Shown: positions 50,413 through 59,242 of the stretch, in pieces
Layout: each line of letters opens with the position of its first letter
How positions within the stretch are numbered: position 1 is the stretch's first letter
Origin: Paenibacillus oryzae
GTDB lineage: Bacteria; Bacillota; Bacilli; Paenibacillales; Paenibacillaceae
Length of the DNA stretch: 64,000 nt
Direction of reading: 5' to 3'
NCBI RefSeq assembly: GCF_001675045.1
Contig: NZ_LYPA01000071.1
Coordinates: forward strand, 124,001-188,000
Program-made: the position numbers and the translations under genes
Notes under the pieces: model-generated
What the model was told of the DNA's origin: nothing
Databases searched by the model: none
What the model saw: only the letters and a program-made list of their open reading frames with translations

Positions 50413-52116
50413 TTAGTTAGTTTTTTTACCGAATACCCAGTCCAGGTGACCGGAGTAGTCGGAGAATACGCCTTCGAAGCCTGGTTTAATCAAAGTAGGC
50501 GTCGTGTAGTAGTAAACAGGCATTACACCCATTTCGTCAATAGCGATTTTTTCTGCTTTAGCCAGCATGTCCATGCTCTCTGCTTGAGTAGCAGCAACCA
50601 ACGAGCCGTCAAGCAGCTTCTGTACTTCAGCATTGTTGTATTTGCCATCGTTATTGCCGGACAGCGGGTGAATCAGATCATACGTAAAGTTGATCGGATG
50701 GTTGATGTCTGCGCCCCAACCGGAACGCGCAATATCAAATTGGCCCGCTTTTCTTGATTCCAAGAACGTACCCCACTCTTGGTTCGCAAGCTTAACTTCA
50801 ACGCCAAGCGATTTACGCCACATATCAGTGAGCGCTTCAGCCAGCTTCTTGTGAGCTTCACTTGTGTTGTACAGCAATGTTACTTCCGGGAATGAACTCA
50901 AGCCCAGCTCAGAGAGACCTTCTTCCAGCAATTTTTTTGCATCTTCAACATTTTCGCTAATGTAGTCGGTGTCCGGATACATTTCACGGAATGTTTTACC
51001 TTCAAGGCCTGCGATGCTTGGTGGTACAAGAGCGTGCGCAGGAGTTTGGTTTGCTTGCAGAACGTTGTCAATCAAAGCTTGTCTGTCAATTGCCATGGCC
51101 AAAGCTTTGCGAACCTTGGCATTATTGAAAGGAACCTTGTTATTGTTAAACAGGTAGTAGTAAACAGAAGCAACTGATGTAACTTCCGCTTTGCCATCAG
51201 CAATCAGACCGCCAACCAAATCAGTTGGAATGGAGCCCGCTTGAGCACCGATCCAGTCGATTTTATCCGTTTCAAACAGATTGTAAACAGTGCTGTCAGA
51301 CTCAACCAAAGAAATGTTAACTGTGGTGAAGTTGATGGCATCTTTGTTGTAGTAATCAGGGTTTTTCTTCATAACCAGCTTGTCGTTATGCACCCATTGA
51401 TCCAGAAGGAAAGGACCGTTGGAAACGATAGACTTGGCTTCTGTGGCCCAGTCATCCGCAGCATCCACTGTTGCAGGGTGAACAGGCAGGTAGGTGTAAT
51501 GTGCAAGCAAGCTTGTGAAGTAAGGGGCTGGCGTGAACAGCTTAACTTCCAGTGTGTAATCTCCAGTTGCTTTTACGCCAACTTGGTCGGCATCTGTAAT
51601 TTCACCTGTGTTGTACTTTTCGCCATTTTCGAGATAGTAAAGCATATATGCGTATTCGGAGGCTGTCTCAGGGTTCAACGTACGCTTCCAGGAATATTCA
51701 AAATCAGAAGCCTTTACAGAATCGCCGTTGCTCCATTTAGCATCGTCGCGCAATGTAATGGTAAACGTTTTGCCATCTTCGGAAACTTTGATTTCCTTCG
51801 CAATTGCATTCTCGGGCTCGCCATCCTTGTTCAGACGGGTCAAACCTTCATACAAGCCAGCAGCTACGATACCGGATTGAGCATCCGTCATAAGAGCTGG
51901 ATCCAAGCTAGGCGGCTCGCTCGCCAGTGTGAAACGGAATTCTTGAGGAGCTTCTTTTTCTCCGCCCGTCTCAGTGTTGCCGCTTCCGCTGTTTTCTGTG
52001 CCGCTGTTAGTCGGCGTAGGCTTGTTACTGTTGCTTGTGCACGCTGTGAGCAGCATGCTGAACGCAACAATAAGAACCAGCATAAATTGTGCCGGTTTTT
52101 TGAAACTTCCCTTCAC
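50413..52116 (-). CDS. oppA: Oligopeptide-binding lipoprotein OppA
   Basis: A 567-residue solute-binding protein (SBP_bac_5). Signal peptide with lipobox LTAC near residue 26, then a Ser/Asn/Gly/Glu-rich linker, then the peptide-binding fold: EPPSLDPALMTDAQSG, FTITLRDDAKWSNGDSVKASD and VRKALAMAIDRQALI. The GTG at 52116 is 9 nt after GGGAG; a TTG at 52125 touches the site. A promoter with TTGACA lies about 120 nt upstream. First gene of the operon, separated from oppB by 236 nt. Confidence 0.92.
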   Translation of the reverse strand: MKGSFKKPAQFMLVLIVAFSMLLTACTSNSNKPTPTNSGTENSGSGNTETGGEKEAPQEFRFTLASEPPSLDPALMTDAQSGIVAAGLYEGLTRLNKDGEPENAIAKEIKVSEDGKTFTITLRDDAKWSNGDSVKASDFEYSWKRTLNPETASEYAYMLYYLENGEKYNTGEITDADQVGVKATGDYTLEVKLFTPAPYFTSLLAHYTYLPVHPATVDAADDWATEAKSIVSNGPFLLDQWVHNDKLVMKKNPDYYNKDAINFTTVNISLVESDSTVYNLFETDKIDWIGAQAGSIPTDLVGGLIADGKAEVTSVASVYYYLFNNNKVPFNNAKVRKALAMAIDRQALIDNVLQANQTPAHALVPPSIAGLEGKTFREMYPDTDYISENVEDAKKLLEEGLSELGLSSFPEVTLLYNTSEAHKKLAEALTDMWRKSLGVEVKLANQEWGTFLESRKAGQFDIARSGWGADINHPINFTYDLIHPLSGNNDGKYNNAEVQKLLDGSLVAATQAESMDMLAKAEKIAIDEMGVMPVYYYTTPTLIKPGFEGVFSDYSGHLDWVFGKKTN

Positions 52117-52237
52117 ACTAATCAACTCCCATTTTCTATAATAATTTTTTTGTTAAAACCAAATGCTGGGTAAAGCCTCGAAACTTGGATCATGTCATGA
52201 TTATTAACATGAAAAACTCGTTTATTCGATGTTTATC

Positions 52238-52267
52238 AATATACATCTTTAATTAAACAATTGTCAA
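52238..52267 (-). promoter_or_regulatory. Candidate promoter of the opp operon
   Basis: On the minus strand TTGACA (52267-52262), an 18-nt spacer and TATATT (52243-52238). The leader of about 115 nt to the oppA start contains a CATGTTAATAATCATGACATG structure. Confidence 0.6.
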
Positions 52268-52754
52268 CTCGAAAGTTCACTTTTTTTGTCTAAGCAGCCC
52301 TAATTTTTACTATTTCCTGACGTTTTTCTTTTATGAGTCGCGTTTCAGAGTTATTTCTTTAACACATTAAAGCGGATTTGCATTAATACGCGATTGCATT
52401 AATGCAAATCCGCGATAATGCGGCTCTGTATTACTGCCCATTTGCACTGATGCGATTAAGTATTTGGGTAAGATTACCGGATTTTTTCTGTGATATCCGT
52501 CATGGATAGCGGCATTTAAGGGAATTATAATGTATAGCAACGCATACGGACCTTTATAGAATTGGCGAGAACGTTAGTCTCCGTCAAGCAATGTCCATTT
52601 TACAGAAAAGTAATATTCATACATTTATAAAAATTGAAATCATAGTTATTATATCAAAATGGAAGAAAAATTATTATCCCCTTCCTGAAATCATATCATT
52701 AATTTCTTCATCTATAGTTGAAGAAATATGAATCAGAATGTACCAATAACCTGC
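52268..52754. other. AT-rich non-coding region upstream of oppA
   Basis: About 490 bp without a gene between the opp promoter and the terminator of the lipoprotein gene. It contains the inverted repeat at 52372-52413 and a looser copy of its arm around 52442-52458 (TTTGCACTGATGCGATT). Otherwise I see nothing recognisable. Confidence 0.45.
52372..52413. repeat. Perfect 16-bp inverted repeat upstream of opp promoter
   Basis: GCGGATTTGCATTAAT (52372-52387) and its exact complement (52398-52413) flank a 10-nt spacer. The word TGCATTAAT also appears as an overlapping direct repeat. It lies about 105 bp upstream of the -35 of opp and could be an operator or a cruciform-forming site. It is not a terminator since no T-tract follows. 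Confidence 0.6.
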
Positions 52755-52779
52755 AAAAAAAACGACCCCCGTTGGCGGG
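52755..52779 (-). terminator. Terminator of the ABC/lipoprotein operon
   Basis: CCCG/CGGG stem in CCCGCCAACGGGGG on the minus strand, followed after GTCG by eight Ts. It lies just past the lipoprotein stop. The stem is short but the T-tract is strong. Confidence 0.65.
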
Positions 52780-52790
52780 AGCCGGAGCAA

Positions 52791-53753
52791 TTAATTTTTA
52801 ATTTCCTCGAATGTTGCATCGTATAGGCGAAACATGGTTTTATAGCCCGATTCATCAATCTTGATCCCTACATCAAGCCTTCCCTCCAGCTTTAACGGCT
52901 TTGACGTATACCTCAATTTGGTTCCATCTTTAACAAACACAATCATAATCTTATTCCAATAGGTTTCATCTCCGTTGTCGAACGGACATTCGGCGCCGGG
53001 TTCAGGAATCAGCAGAAACCAGTTTTTGTCGAAGGACAACACCTCGCCCATAAATCCTTTAATGTTGACAGTTTGACGCTCCTCGGATAGATCCCAAAAT
53101 GCCGCTGAAGGCGTCGTTTGATCCTCATTGTCAAAAAACTGATCCCATCCAATTAACGGCAACGTATTTGAGGATGCGCTGCGGCCCGATGGTTGACCGC
53201 CCGAATCCGTAACAGCTTTAGCGCTCGCAATAGCTTTAGCATTCGCAGCAGGCTCGACTTGCCGGGAAACCGGTTTTGGGGTTGCCAGCCCAGCCGGAGC
53301 AGCTTCCTCTTTAGCTGCTTCATTGCCTTGCTCCTGCTTTACTGTTTCAAGACTTTCTGTTTCCTGCTGCTCCGTGACAGCAGGCTTCATGGCGGGCGCA
53401 GGCTCTATAGTGCCTGCGGATGCGTCATTGGCCATATTTAAACTTTTGAATTCCATTTCCCGGGATACTGATTCCGTCGCTTGCTGCAAGTCCCCTGAAG
53501 GAGAAGGGTTTATTCCGGCTGTACGCCCCTGCTCTGCGGCTGCCGCCTGCCCATTTTCTCTTTTATCGGGTGTCAGCCCGCTATCTAACGTCTCGGATGG
53601 TTCCGTCGCGTATCCCTGAGCATCCTGAAAAAAGCCTGTTTCGGCATTAAGCTCTGACTTTTCCGCACCGCAACCTCCAGCTAGACATAAGGAAGCCAAA
53701 AGCAATGCCGGCAGCAGAACGTAGCGATGCCTGTTAAACGCTGACCTTTTCAT
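52791..53753 (-). CDS. Lipoprotein with C-terminal OB-like domain (DUF3299-like)
   Basis: A 320-residue lipoprotein: signal peptide ending in LAGGC, a long Ala/Glu/Gln/Ser-rich linker (about 30-200), then a compact domain from WDQFFDN to the end, with VNIKGFMGEV, WFLLIPEPGAECPF, VFVKDG and KLEGRLDVG. This resembles the small DUF3299 domain that I recall being encoded next to MacB/LolCDE-like ABC systems linked to zinc in Proteobacteria. The ATG at 53753 has AGGAGGGATATT upstream. It lies 13 nt after the ABC permease, so it is the third gene of that operon. The family match is uncertain. Confidence 0.6.
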   Translation of the reverse strand: MKRSAFNRHRYVLLPALLLASLCLAGGCGAEKSELNAETGFFQDAQGYATEPSETLDSGLTPDKRENGQAAAAEQGRTAGINPSPSGDLQQATESVSREMEFKSLNMANDASAGTIEPAPAMKPAVTEQQETESLETVKQEQGNEAAKEEAAPAGLATPKPVSRQVEPAANAKAIASAKAVTDSGGQPSGRSASSNTLPLIGWDQFFDNEDQTTPSAAFWDLSEERQTVNIKGFMGEVLSFDKNWFLLIPEPGAECPFDNGDETYWNKIMIVFVKDGTKLRYTSKPLKLEGRLDVGIKIDESGYKTMFRLYDATFEEIKN

Positions 53754-53766
53754 AATATCCCTCCTC

Positions 53767-55041
53767 TTAATTGCGAAATAAGGAAATGGCGTCAATCCGA
53801 TAAACCCGAAGAGCAGGTATGGCCGAAGCCACCACGCCAAGCGCCAGCGCGAACAGCAGGAACGCCCCCTCGTCTGTCGCCATTCCGTAAGGAGCTAGCT
53901 GAATCCCCGTTTTCTCAAAAAGAACGTCTCCAAACAGCCACGCCGCCACCCTCCCCGACAGGCTGCCCAGCAAAATGCCGCCCGCCGTAAGAGCCACGCC
54001 TTCACCAATCAGGCACATAAAAATAAATCGTCCCGGCTTCCCGATTAAACGGAGCAGTCCGACATCGCGTTTTTTCTCTGCCATGGAAGAGGTCAGCGCC
54101 AGAAGCAGAGTCGAAGCCGCCAGCATTGCGCATACTCCCATAACGATCAGCAGCAGCTGCGAGCCGCTGTCAACCACGTTCAGCACATCGGCAACCGCCT
54201 TGCTGGTGTATACAGCCTGAACCCGATCCAGCTCGTCATACTTGTTTTTGAGCTCGCTTGCGCCCAGCAAGGTGGCAGGCTTTATAATGATAGCTGTTAC
54301 TTCGCGAGGTCCGGAATCAAGGCCATGCACAATCCATGCATGATCCATGGACGTAAAGATGGCGCGGTCATCTCCAGTGCCCAACTTTGGCAATACGCCC
54401 ACAATTGTGTAAATAAAGCTGTCATGATGATCTGCGCCAGGCCTGTCCTGATCATTTCCTGCGTCGCTGTCATGAGCCAAGCCTTCATCATCGTGATCGT
54501 TTGAGACGTGATTTGTCTCATCAGGATCATACTCAATTGCCTGCACCATACCGTGCGAGCCAGTAAAGGTATCTCCTGTCTTCAAATTCAGCGCTCTGGC
54601 TGCGGCATACCCGATTACAACCTCGCCAGGCTCCCGATAAAGCCTTCCGGAGTTCAGTTTTCGATCATCATAGCGGGAAGGGAAATAAGCAGGGTCAACG
54701 CCTACAATAGGAAACCCTCTATAGCTGTCGCCGCTCGTTACGCCAAAAGCCATTTCAACCTCGCTGCTGCTTCTGACCTCTTCCAAAAGAGCCAGAGGCA
54801 CGTTGCCGGTAGGCGAACCAATCCTGTAAAAGGTATGGAGCACCAGTTGGGACGAGCTCCCTTCCGCTCCAATGACCAGCTCGAACGGGCCGTATCCTTT
54901 TTGAGCCCCATGCTCCACTCCATCCCGGCTTAACAGCATCAGCGTAAATAAAGCTACAGTCAGCGCTACAGCCAAAATCGTAATGCCGCACAGTAGCTTC
55001 CTTCTTTTTATATGACTCCAGACATAGCTCCAGGCACTCAC
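53767..55041 (-). CDS. FtsX-type ABC permease with His/Asp-rich loop
   Basis: A 424-residue MacB/LolE-type permease with one N-terminal membrane helix, a large extracytoplasmic domain, and three helices near the C-terminus in the FtsX domain. The extracytoplasmic part has FELVIGAEGSSSQLVL, GSPTGNVPLALL, GDSYRGFPIVGV and GDTFTGSHGM, as in permeases paired with DUF3299/DUF2796 proteins. Residues 171-208 form an insertion very rich in Asp and His (NDHDDEG, DSDAGNDQD, GADHHDS) likely to bind metal. It overlaps the ATPase gene by 4 nt. Substrate not known; metal-related lipoprotein or protein handling is inferred. Confidence 0.78.
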   Translation of the reverse strand: MSAWSYVWSHIKRRKLLCGITILAVALTVALFTLMLLSRDGVEHGAQKGYGPFELVIGAEGSSSQLVLHTFYRIGSPTGNVPLALLEEVRSSSEVEMAFGVTSGDSYRGFPIVGVDPAYFPSRYDDRKLNSGRLYREPGEVVIGYAAARALNLKTGDTFTGSHGMVQAIEYDPDETNHVSNDHDDEGLAHDSDAGNDQDRPGADHHDSFIYTIVGVLPKLGTGDDRAIFTSMDHAWIVHGLDSGPREVTAIIIKPATLLGASELKNKYDELDRVQAVYTSKAVADVLNVVDSGSQLLLIVMGVCAMLAASTLLLALTSSMAEKKRDVGLLRLIGKPGRFIFMCLIGEGVALTAGGILLGSLSGRVAAWLFGDVLFEKTGIQLAPYGMATDEGAFLLFALALGVVASAIPALRVYRIDAISLFRN

Positions 55042-55769
55042 GCGCCGACACCTCCCGCCCCAGCCGCCTTGTATCCATTTTCCTTGGGCTGCTCACGCCG
55101 CCCTGCTCCGTTTATTTCGGAAATGTGAAGCTTGACAGGAAAGAGCTCGGCCAAGTGAAGATCATGAGTAACCGTAATAAGCGTTGAGCCGTTTTCCTGA
55201 CAAACCTCAAGCAAAAGCCGCATGACCCCGTCAGCCGTCTCCCAGTCCAGGCTGCCAGTCGGCTCGTCTGCAAGAATAAGCGTCGGGCGATTGGCGATTG
55301 CCCGAACAATTGCGGCTCTCTGCTGCTGACCCCGCGACAATTTGTGCGGAAGCTTGTTCATATGCTCCAGCAGCCCCACTCTGCGAAAATAGTGCTCAAG
55401 CAGGTCGGCCCGCTCTCCTCGACTTAATTTTTTGCCCAAAACAAGCTCCACATTTTGCCGGATACTCAAGGAAGGAATTAAATAAAAATCCTGAAAAACA
55501 TAACCTATCCTATCCGCCCTGTAAGCATCTCTTTCCGGCTCGCTCATGGCGCTTAAATCGAACCCGGAAATTTCCAATTTTCCGGAATCCGGCTTCAGCA
55601 CGCCGCCCAGCATGTGCAGCAATGTGCTTTTACCGCTTCCGCTTGGGCCCAGCAGTGCAATTCGTTCGCCCGTTTCAACGGACCACCGTTTAATCTCGAT
55701 GATCGGCCTCTCGTTTTGTTGAATCCTGTAGGACTTGCAAAGACCTTCCGCTTGTATCATCATAACCAC
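55038..55769 (-). CDS. LolD/MacB-type ABC ATPase
   Basis: A 243-residue ATPase partner of the FtsX-type permease. Walker A GPSGSGKST, signature KLSRGQQQRAAIVRAI and Walker B LILADEPTGSLDWETA are intact. Start choice is unsettled: GTG at 55769 (after GGGGGAGATACCAAG) or ATG at 55763. First gene of the three-gene operon. The promoter region upstream is occupied by a MITE-like element. Confidence 0.85.
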   Translation of the reverse strand: MVMMIQAEGLCKSYRIQQNERPIIEIKRWSVETGERIALLGPSGSGKSTLLHMLGGVLKPDSGKLEISGFDLSAMSEPERDAYRADRIGYVFQDFYLIPSLSIRQNVELVLGKKLSRGERADLLEHYFRRVGLLEHMNKLPHKLSRGQQQRAAIVRAIANRPTLILADEPTGSLDWETADGVMRLLLEVCQENGSTLITVTHDLHLAELFPVKLHISEINGAGRREQPKENGYKAAGAGGVGA

Positions 55770-55807
55770 CTTGGTATCTCCCCCAATTTCAAGGCCTCAT
55801 CCAACAA

Positions 55808-55989
55808 GGGACTATCCGAAAAGTCTGTTACGGTGAATAGTGATTCAGCAAAACCGGTACCTTCCGGAAAAAGGTGTCTTGGAAGCTCAAACAAAAGCGG
55901 ATAAAAAAACTCGCCCTCAAGACACCCTTTTCCCTCCGGTCCCCACAACTGAATCATAATTCATTCCGCTTGACTTTTCGGACAGCCCC
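55808..55989. mobile_element. MITE-like element between phoA and the ABC operon
   Basis: About 182 bp bounded by 18-bp inverted repeats: GGGACTATCCGAAAAGTC (55808) and GACTTTTCGGACAGCCCC (55972-55989), differing at three positions. Ends of the GGGGCTGTCC type occur in IS elements of the IS1182/IS5-like kind. No transposase is present; a 65-codon open frame inside is not recognisable. A target duplication is not obvious. Probably a non-autonomous element near the promoter of the ABC operon. Confidence 0.55.
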
Positions 55990-56029
55990 TTCATGAGTGT
56001 TGTTCAATAAAGTTCGCTCTTTTAAAGGA

Positions 56030-57754
56030 TTATGACTTCACAATACGCTCGGACAAGCTATCCCATGTCAGCTTCAAGCCCGTTAATGAATTAAAGGCCT
56101 CCAGCGGCAGATAAAGCTTGCCATTATCCACATTGCTGGTCAGCGCAGCCGAATTGCCGTTTAAGGTAACAGCGCCGCTATCCAGTTGAACGGAGATGAC
56201 CGTTGACCCTTGGGAGATCGTGGCTGTGCGGTTCGCTCCATTCCATTTCACGCTAGCCCCAAGCGCTTCCCCCAGAGCTTTTGCCGGATAAAGAATCTCT
56301 CCGTTTCTTGCCACCTTGAATTTGGGATACAGGTATTTTGCCTGAAGCGCCGCGCTTGTTCCTGCCAGATCAAGCCCCAGCACCTCCGCGGAAGCCGTCG
56401 CTACACGCGTATTGTCGATTTGTCCCTTGACCAGGTCGGCAATCGGCCCATAAGCCCAGACACCTACGTCAACCGCCGAATGGCCGTGTCCGCTCCAGCC
56501 TACGAGAAGCCTTTTGCTAATGACCGCGTTGTAGGCTCCCTCTTGAGCGTACGAAGAGCCGTCTCCGGCGAGAATTTGCTCCGCTTCTTCATCGGACAAA
56601 TCTTTTATCCAGGTATTGGAGGACACAATGCTTTTAACCTCCGCAATCGTTGTTGCGGACTTCAGCTTGGAGGCAATAAACTCCGAAGAGTTCTTTTGCT
56701 GATCCCACAGATCAAGGTTCAACTCATAAATGTTGTCGCGCGACAGCGACAATCCGCCTGTCTCATGATCGGCTGTAATAACAATGGACGTATTTCCGTC
56801 CGCTTTCGCAAACTCAAGGGCTACCTTAACCGCCGCGTCAAAATCCAGAACCTCCTGTACAGTGGAAGGGAAATCATTGGCATGAGAGGCATGGTCTATC
56901 CGGCCGCCTTCAATCATAACGGCAAAGCCCTTGTCATCCTTGGACAAAATGTTCAAAGCAGCGTCCGTCATTTCAGCCAGCGACGGCGTTTCTGCTGTGC
57001 GATCCGGGACATAAGCGACATGCGAGCTCCCAAACAGCCCCAGCACTTTATCGCTATCGCCCACTTGCATCAGCCCTGCCCGATTCGTTACATATTCGTA
57101 GCCTTTATCCTCAAAATCGCTAATAATGCTTTTATCCGAACGCTTCCCCTTGTCATCCTTGCTCAAGAAGTTAGCGCTGCCTCCGCCCAGCAAAACGTCA
57201 ATGCCGCTGTCCAGATATTGCGAGGCAATCGCATTTTCGTTATCCCGGCTTCTGACATGGGAGCCGTATACGGCAGGCGTTGCATGGGTAATACGCGCGG
57301 TCGTGACAAGCCCCGTCGCTTTTCCGGCCGCTGTTGCAGCTTCAATAACGGAAGCAAACGGCTTGGAGACATCCTCGTTGGAGACGCTTATTGCGGCGTT
57401 GTATGTTTTATGGCCGGTGGCAAAAGCCGTGCCCGCAGACGCGGAATCCGTGACGACGCCGGAAACAACGGCGCCTCCGTCCTCTCCGCGGTCAGCGTAA
57501 GTAGTCGCTTGGCCTACATAGATGCTATCCAGCGTGAGATGGTCCACATTTTTGTTGTACATAAGATAATTTCTTGCAGCGGTTACTTGAGCCGGACCCA
57601 TGCCGTCTCCAATCAGCACAATCAGATTCCGGGAGGAAGTTGTCCCGGCCTCTGAACTTTTTGCGGAATCCTCTGCCGCAAATGCCATTGGAGTCATCAT
57701 GACGGACATTGCCATACACCCCGCCAGAACGGCGCGAACTGCTTTCTTTTTCAA
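56030..57754 (-). CDS. phoA: Alkaline phosphatase with C-terminal copper amine oxidase-type domain
   Basis: A 574-residue secreted phosphomonoesterase. Signal peptide ending AFA at about 26. The metal-binding start LIVLIGDGMGPAQV, nucleophile Ser in VTDSASAGTAFATG, then HATPAVYGSHV, EGGRIDHASHAND and TADHETGG are the alkaline phosphatase active-site set. After about residue 480 there is an extra region ILYPAKALGEALGASVKWNG to the end that resembles the Cu_amine_oxidN1/stalk domain common on Paenibacillus surface proteins. Phosphate scavenging is the likely role. A weak Pho-box-like repeat lies upstream. Monocistronic. Confidence 0.88.
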   Translation of the reverse strand: MKKKAVRAVLAGCMAMSVMMTPMAFAAEDSAKSSEAGTTSSRNLIVLIGDGMGPAQVTAARNYLMYNKNVDHLTLDSIYVGQATTYADRGEDGGAVVSGVVTDSASAGTAFATGHKTYNAAISVSNEDVSKPFASVIEAATAAGKATGLVTTARITHATPAVYGSHVRSRDNENAIASQYLDSGIDVLLGGGSANFLSKDDKGKRSDKSIISDFEDKGYEYVTNRAGLMQVGDSDKVLGLFGSSHVAYVPDRTAETPSLAEMTDAALNILSKDDKGFAVMIEGGRIDHASHANDFPSTVQEVLDFDAAVKVALEFAKADGNTSIVITADHETGGLSLSRDNIYELNLDLWDQQKNSSEFIASKLKSATTIAEVKSIVSSNTWIKDLSDEEAEQILAGDGSSYAQEGAYNAVISKRLLVGWSGHGHSAVDVGVWAYGPIADLVKGQIDNTRVATASAEVLGLDLAGTSAALQAKYLYPKFKVARNGEILYPAKALGEALGASVKWNGANRTATISQGSTVISVQLDSGAVTLNGNSAALTSNVDNGKLYLPLEAFNSLTGLKLTWDSLSERIVKS

Positions 57755-57810
57755 AAAAATCTCCTCCGCTTTGAAACCGATTTAAAATCTATTTCATTAT
57801 GAAAGCGAAT

Positions 57811-57838
57811 CGTAAACGGAGAATTAGAGCAAAGTTAA
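57811..57838 (-). promoter_or_regulatory. Possible PhoP-box upstream of phoA
   Basis: On the minus strand TTAACT, CTAATT and TTTACG are spaced exactly 11 bp apart, as are PhoP half-sites (TTAACA-like) in Bacillus. Each has one to two mismatches. It ends about 57 bp before the phoA start. Confidence 0.3.
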
Positions 57839-57868
57839 GAAATAGTAAAAGAGGGCATTCATTGAAAC

Positions 57869-57905
57869 AAAAAAAAGCCGCCGGGCTAATGAAAGCCCAA
57901 GCGGC
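57869..57905 (-). terminator. Terminator of glyA
   Basis: GCCGCCGGGC pairs with GCCCAAGCGGC (two-base bulge) around an 8-nt loop and is followed on the minus strand by eight Ts. It lies 38 nt past the glyA stop. Confidence 0.85.
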
Positions 57906-57943
57906 GCTTGATTGGTGTCCTGCCAAACGGGGCAGGGCAACCC

Positions 57944-59191
57944 TTAATATTTAATGGACGGGTAAAGAGGGAACTTGGCTGTCAGGTCAGCGACCAGACC
58001 GCGAGCTTTAGTCAAAACAGCTTCGTCCTCCGGATTTTTCAACACCATAGCAATGACCTCGGCAATAACCTTCATAGCCGCCTCATCCATGCCGCGTGTT
58101 GTAGCTGCAGGCGTGCCGATCCGAACGCCGCTTGTAATAAACGGGCTGGTTGGATCAAACGGAATGGCATTTTTGTTGGCAGTGATGCCAACGGAATCCA
58201 GCACATGCTCCGCTACTTTGCCTGTAATGTTCAGGTTGCGCGTATCAATCAGCATCAAGTGGTTGTCTGTGCCGCCGGAAACAATGTTCAGGCCTTTAGC
58301 AACAAGCTCCTCGGACAACACTTTGGCGTTGTTGATAACGTTTTGCGCATATTCCTTGAAGGAAGGCTGCAGAGCCTCACCTAAAGCTACTGCTTTGGCT
58401 GCAATGATATGCATCAGAGGGCCGCCTTGAGTGCCAGGGAAAACCGCTTTGTCGATTGCCGCCGCCCACGATTTGCGGCAAAGAATCAGGCCGCCGCGAG
58501 GACCGCGAAGCGTTTTGTGCGTTGTTGTCGTAACAAAATGGGCGTGAGGCACCGGATTCGGGTGAAGTCCGGCAGCGACAAGACCAGCGATATGAGCCAT
58601 GTCGACCATAAACAGCGCGCCTACATCATTGGCGATAGCAGCCAGCTTTTCAAAATCGATCGTACGCGGATAAGCGCTTGCTCCGGCAACCAGCATGCGA
58701 GGGCGATGCTTGAACGCCAGCTTGCGAACTTCCTCGTAATCAATAGTGAAGCTGTCTTCCTGTACGCCGTATGCAACGAAGTTGTACAGCAAGCCGGAAG
58801 CATTAACCGGGCTGCCGTGCGTCAAGTGGCCGCCATGGGCCAGGTTCATGCCCAATACGGTGTCGCCAGGCTTCAATGCAGCCAAATACACAGCCATGTT
58901 GGCTTGAGCGCCGGAATGGGGCTGAACATTGGCATGCTCCGCGCCAAACAATTCCTTGGCACGATCGCGAGCCAGGTCCTCAACGATATCAACATGCTCG
59001 CAGCCGCCGTAGTAACGCTTGCCCGGATAACCCTCGGCATATTTATTCGTAAGCACCGTGCCCATAGCTTCAAGCACCGCTTCGCTCACGATGTTTTCCG
59101 ATGCAATCAGTTCGATGTTGTCGCGCTGGCGTTGCAATTCAAGTCCAATCGCCTTCAATACCTCTGGGTCTTGCTTTGAAATGTTTTCCAT
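57944..59191 (-). CDS. glyA: Serine hydroxymethyltransferase
   Basis: A 415-residue PLP enzyme converting serine and tetrahydrofolate to glycine and methylene-tetrahydrofolate. The PLP Lys is in VTTTTHKTLRGPRGG; YAEGYPGKRYYGG and IELIASENIVS are also diagnostic. Normal length. The ATG at 59191 is 9 nt after GGAGG; a TTG two codons upstream is less likely. Next to ywlG and rpiB as in B. subtilis; its usual downstream partner upp is 18 kb away. Confidence 0.96.
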   Translation of the reverse strand: MENISKQDPEVLKAIGLELQRQRDNIELIASENIVSEAVLEAMGTVLTNKYAEGYPGKRYYGGCEHVDIVEDLARDRAKELFGAEHANVQPHSGAQANMAVYLAALKPGDTVLGMNLAHGGHLTHGSPVNASGLLYNFVAYGVQEDSFTIDYEEVRKLAFKHRPRMLVAGASAYPRTIDFEKLAAIANDVGALFMVDMAHIAGLVAAGLHPNPVPHAHFVTTTTHKTLRGPRGGLILCRKSWAAAIDKAVFPGTQGGPLMHIIAAKAVALGEALQPSFKEYAQNVINNAKVLSEELVAKGLNIVSGGTDNHLMLIDTRNLNITGKVAEHVLDSVGITANKNAIPFDPTSPFITSGVRIGTPAATTRGMDEAAMKVIAEVIAMVLKNPEDEAVLTKARGLVADLTAKFPLYPSIKY

Positions 59192-59242
59192 GTTCAAGCT
59201 CCTCCTTGTTTATCATTCATTATGGTTGGTAGAAGTTGCAGA

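Noticed and set aside
55760..55957. 65-codon open frame inside the MITE-like element
   Set aside because: No recognisable domain, and it lies within the repeat ends; treated as part of the element.
56210..57655. 481-codon plus-strand open frame opposite phoA
   Set aside because: It is antisense to an alkaline phosphatase with all active-site motifs; the composition looks like a reverse-frame shadow and there is no ribosome binding site or recognisable domain.
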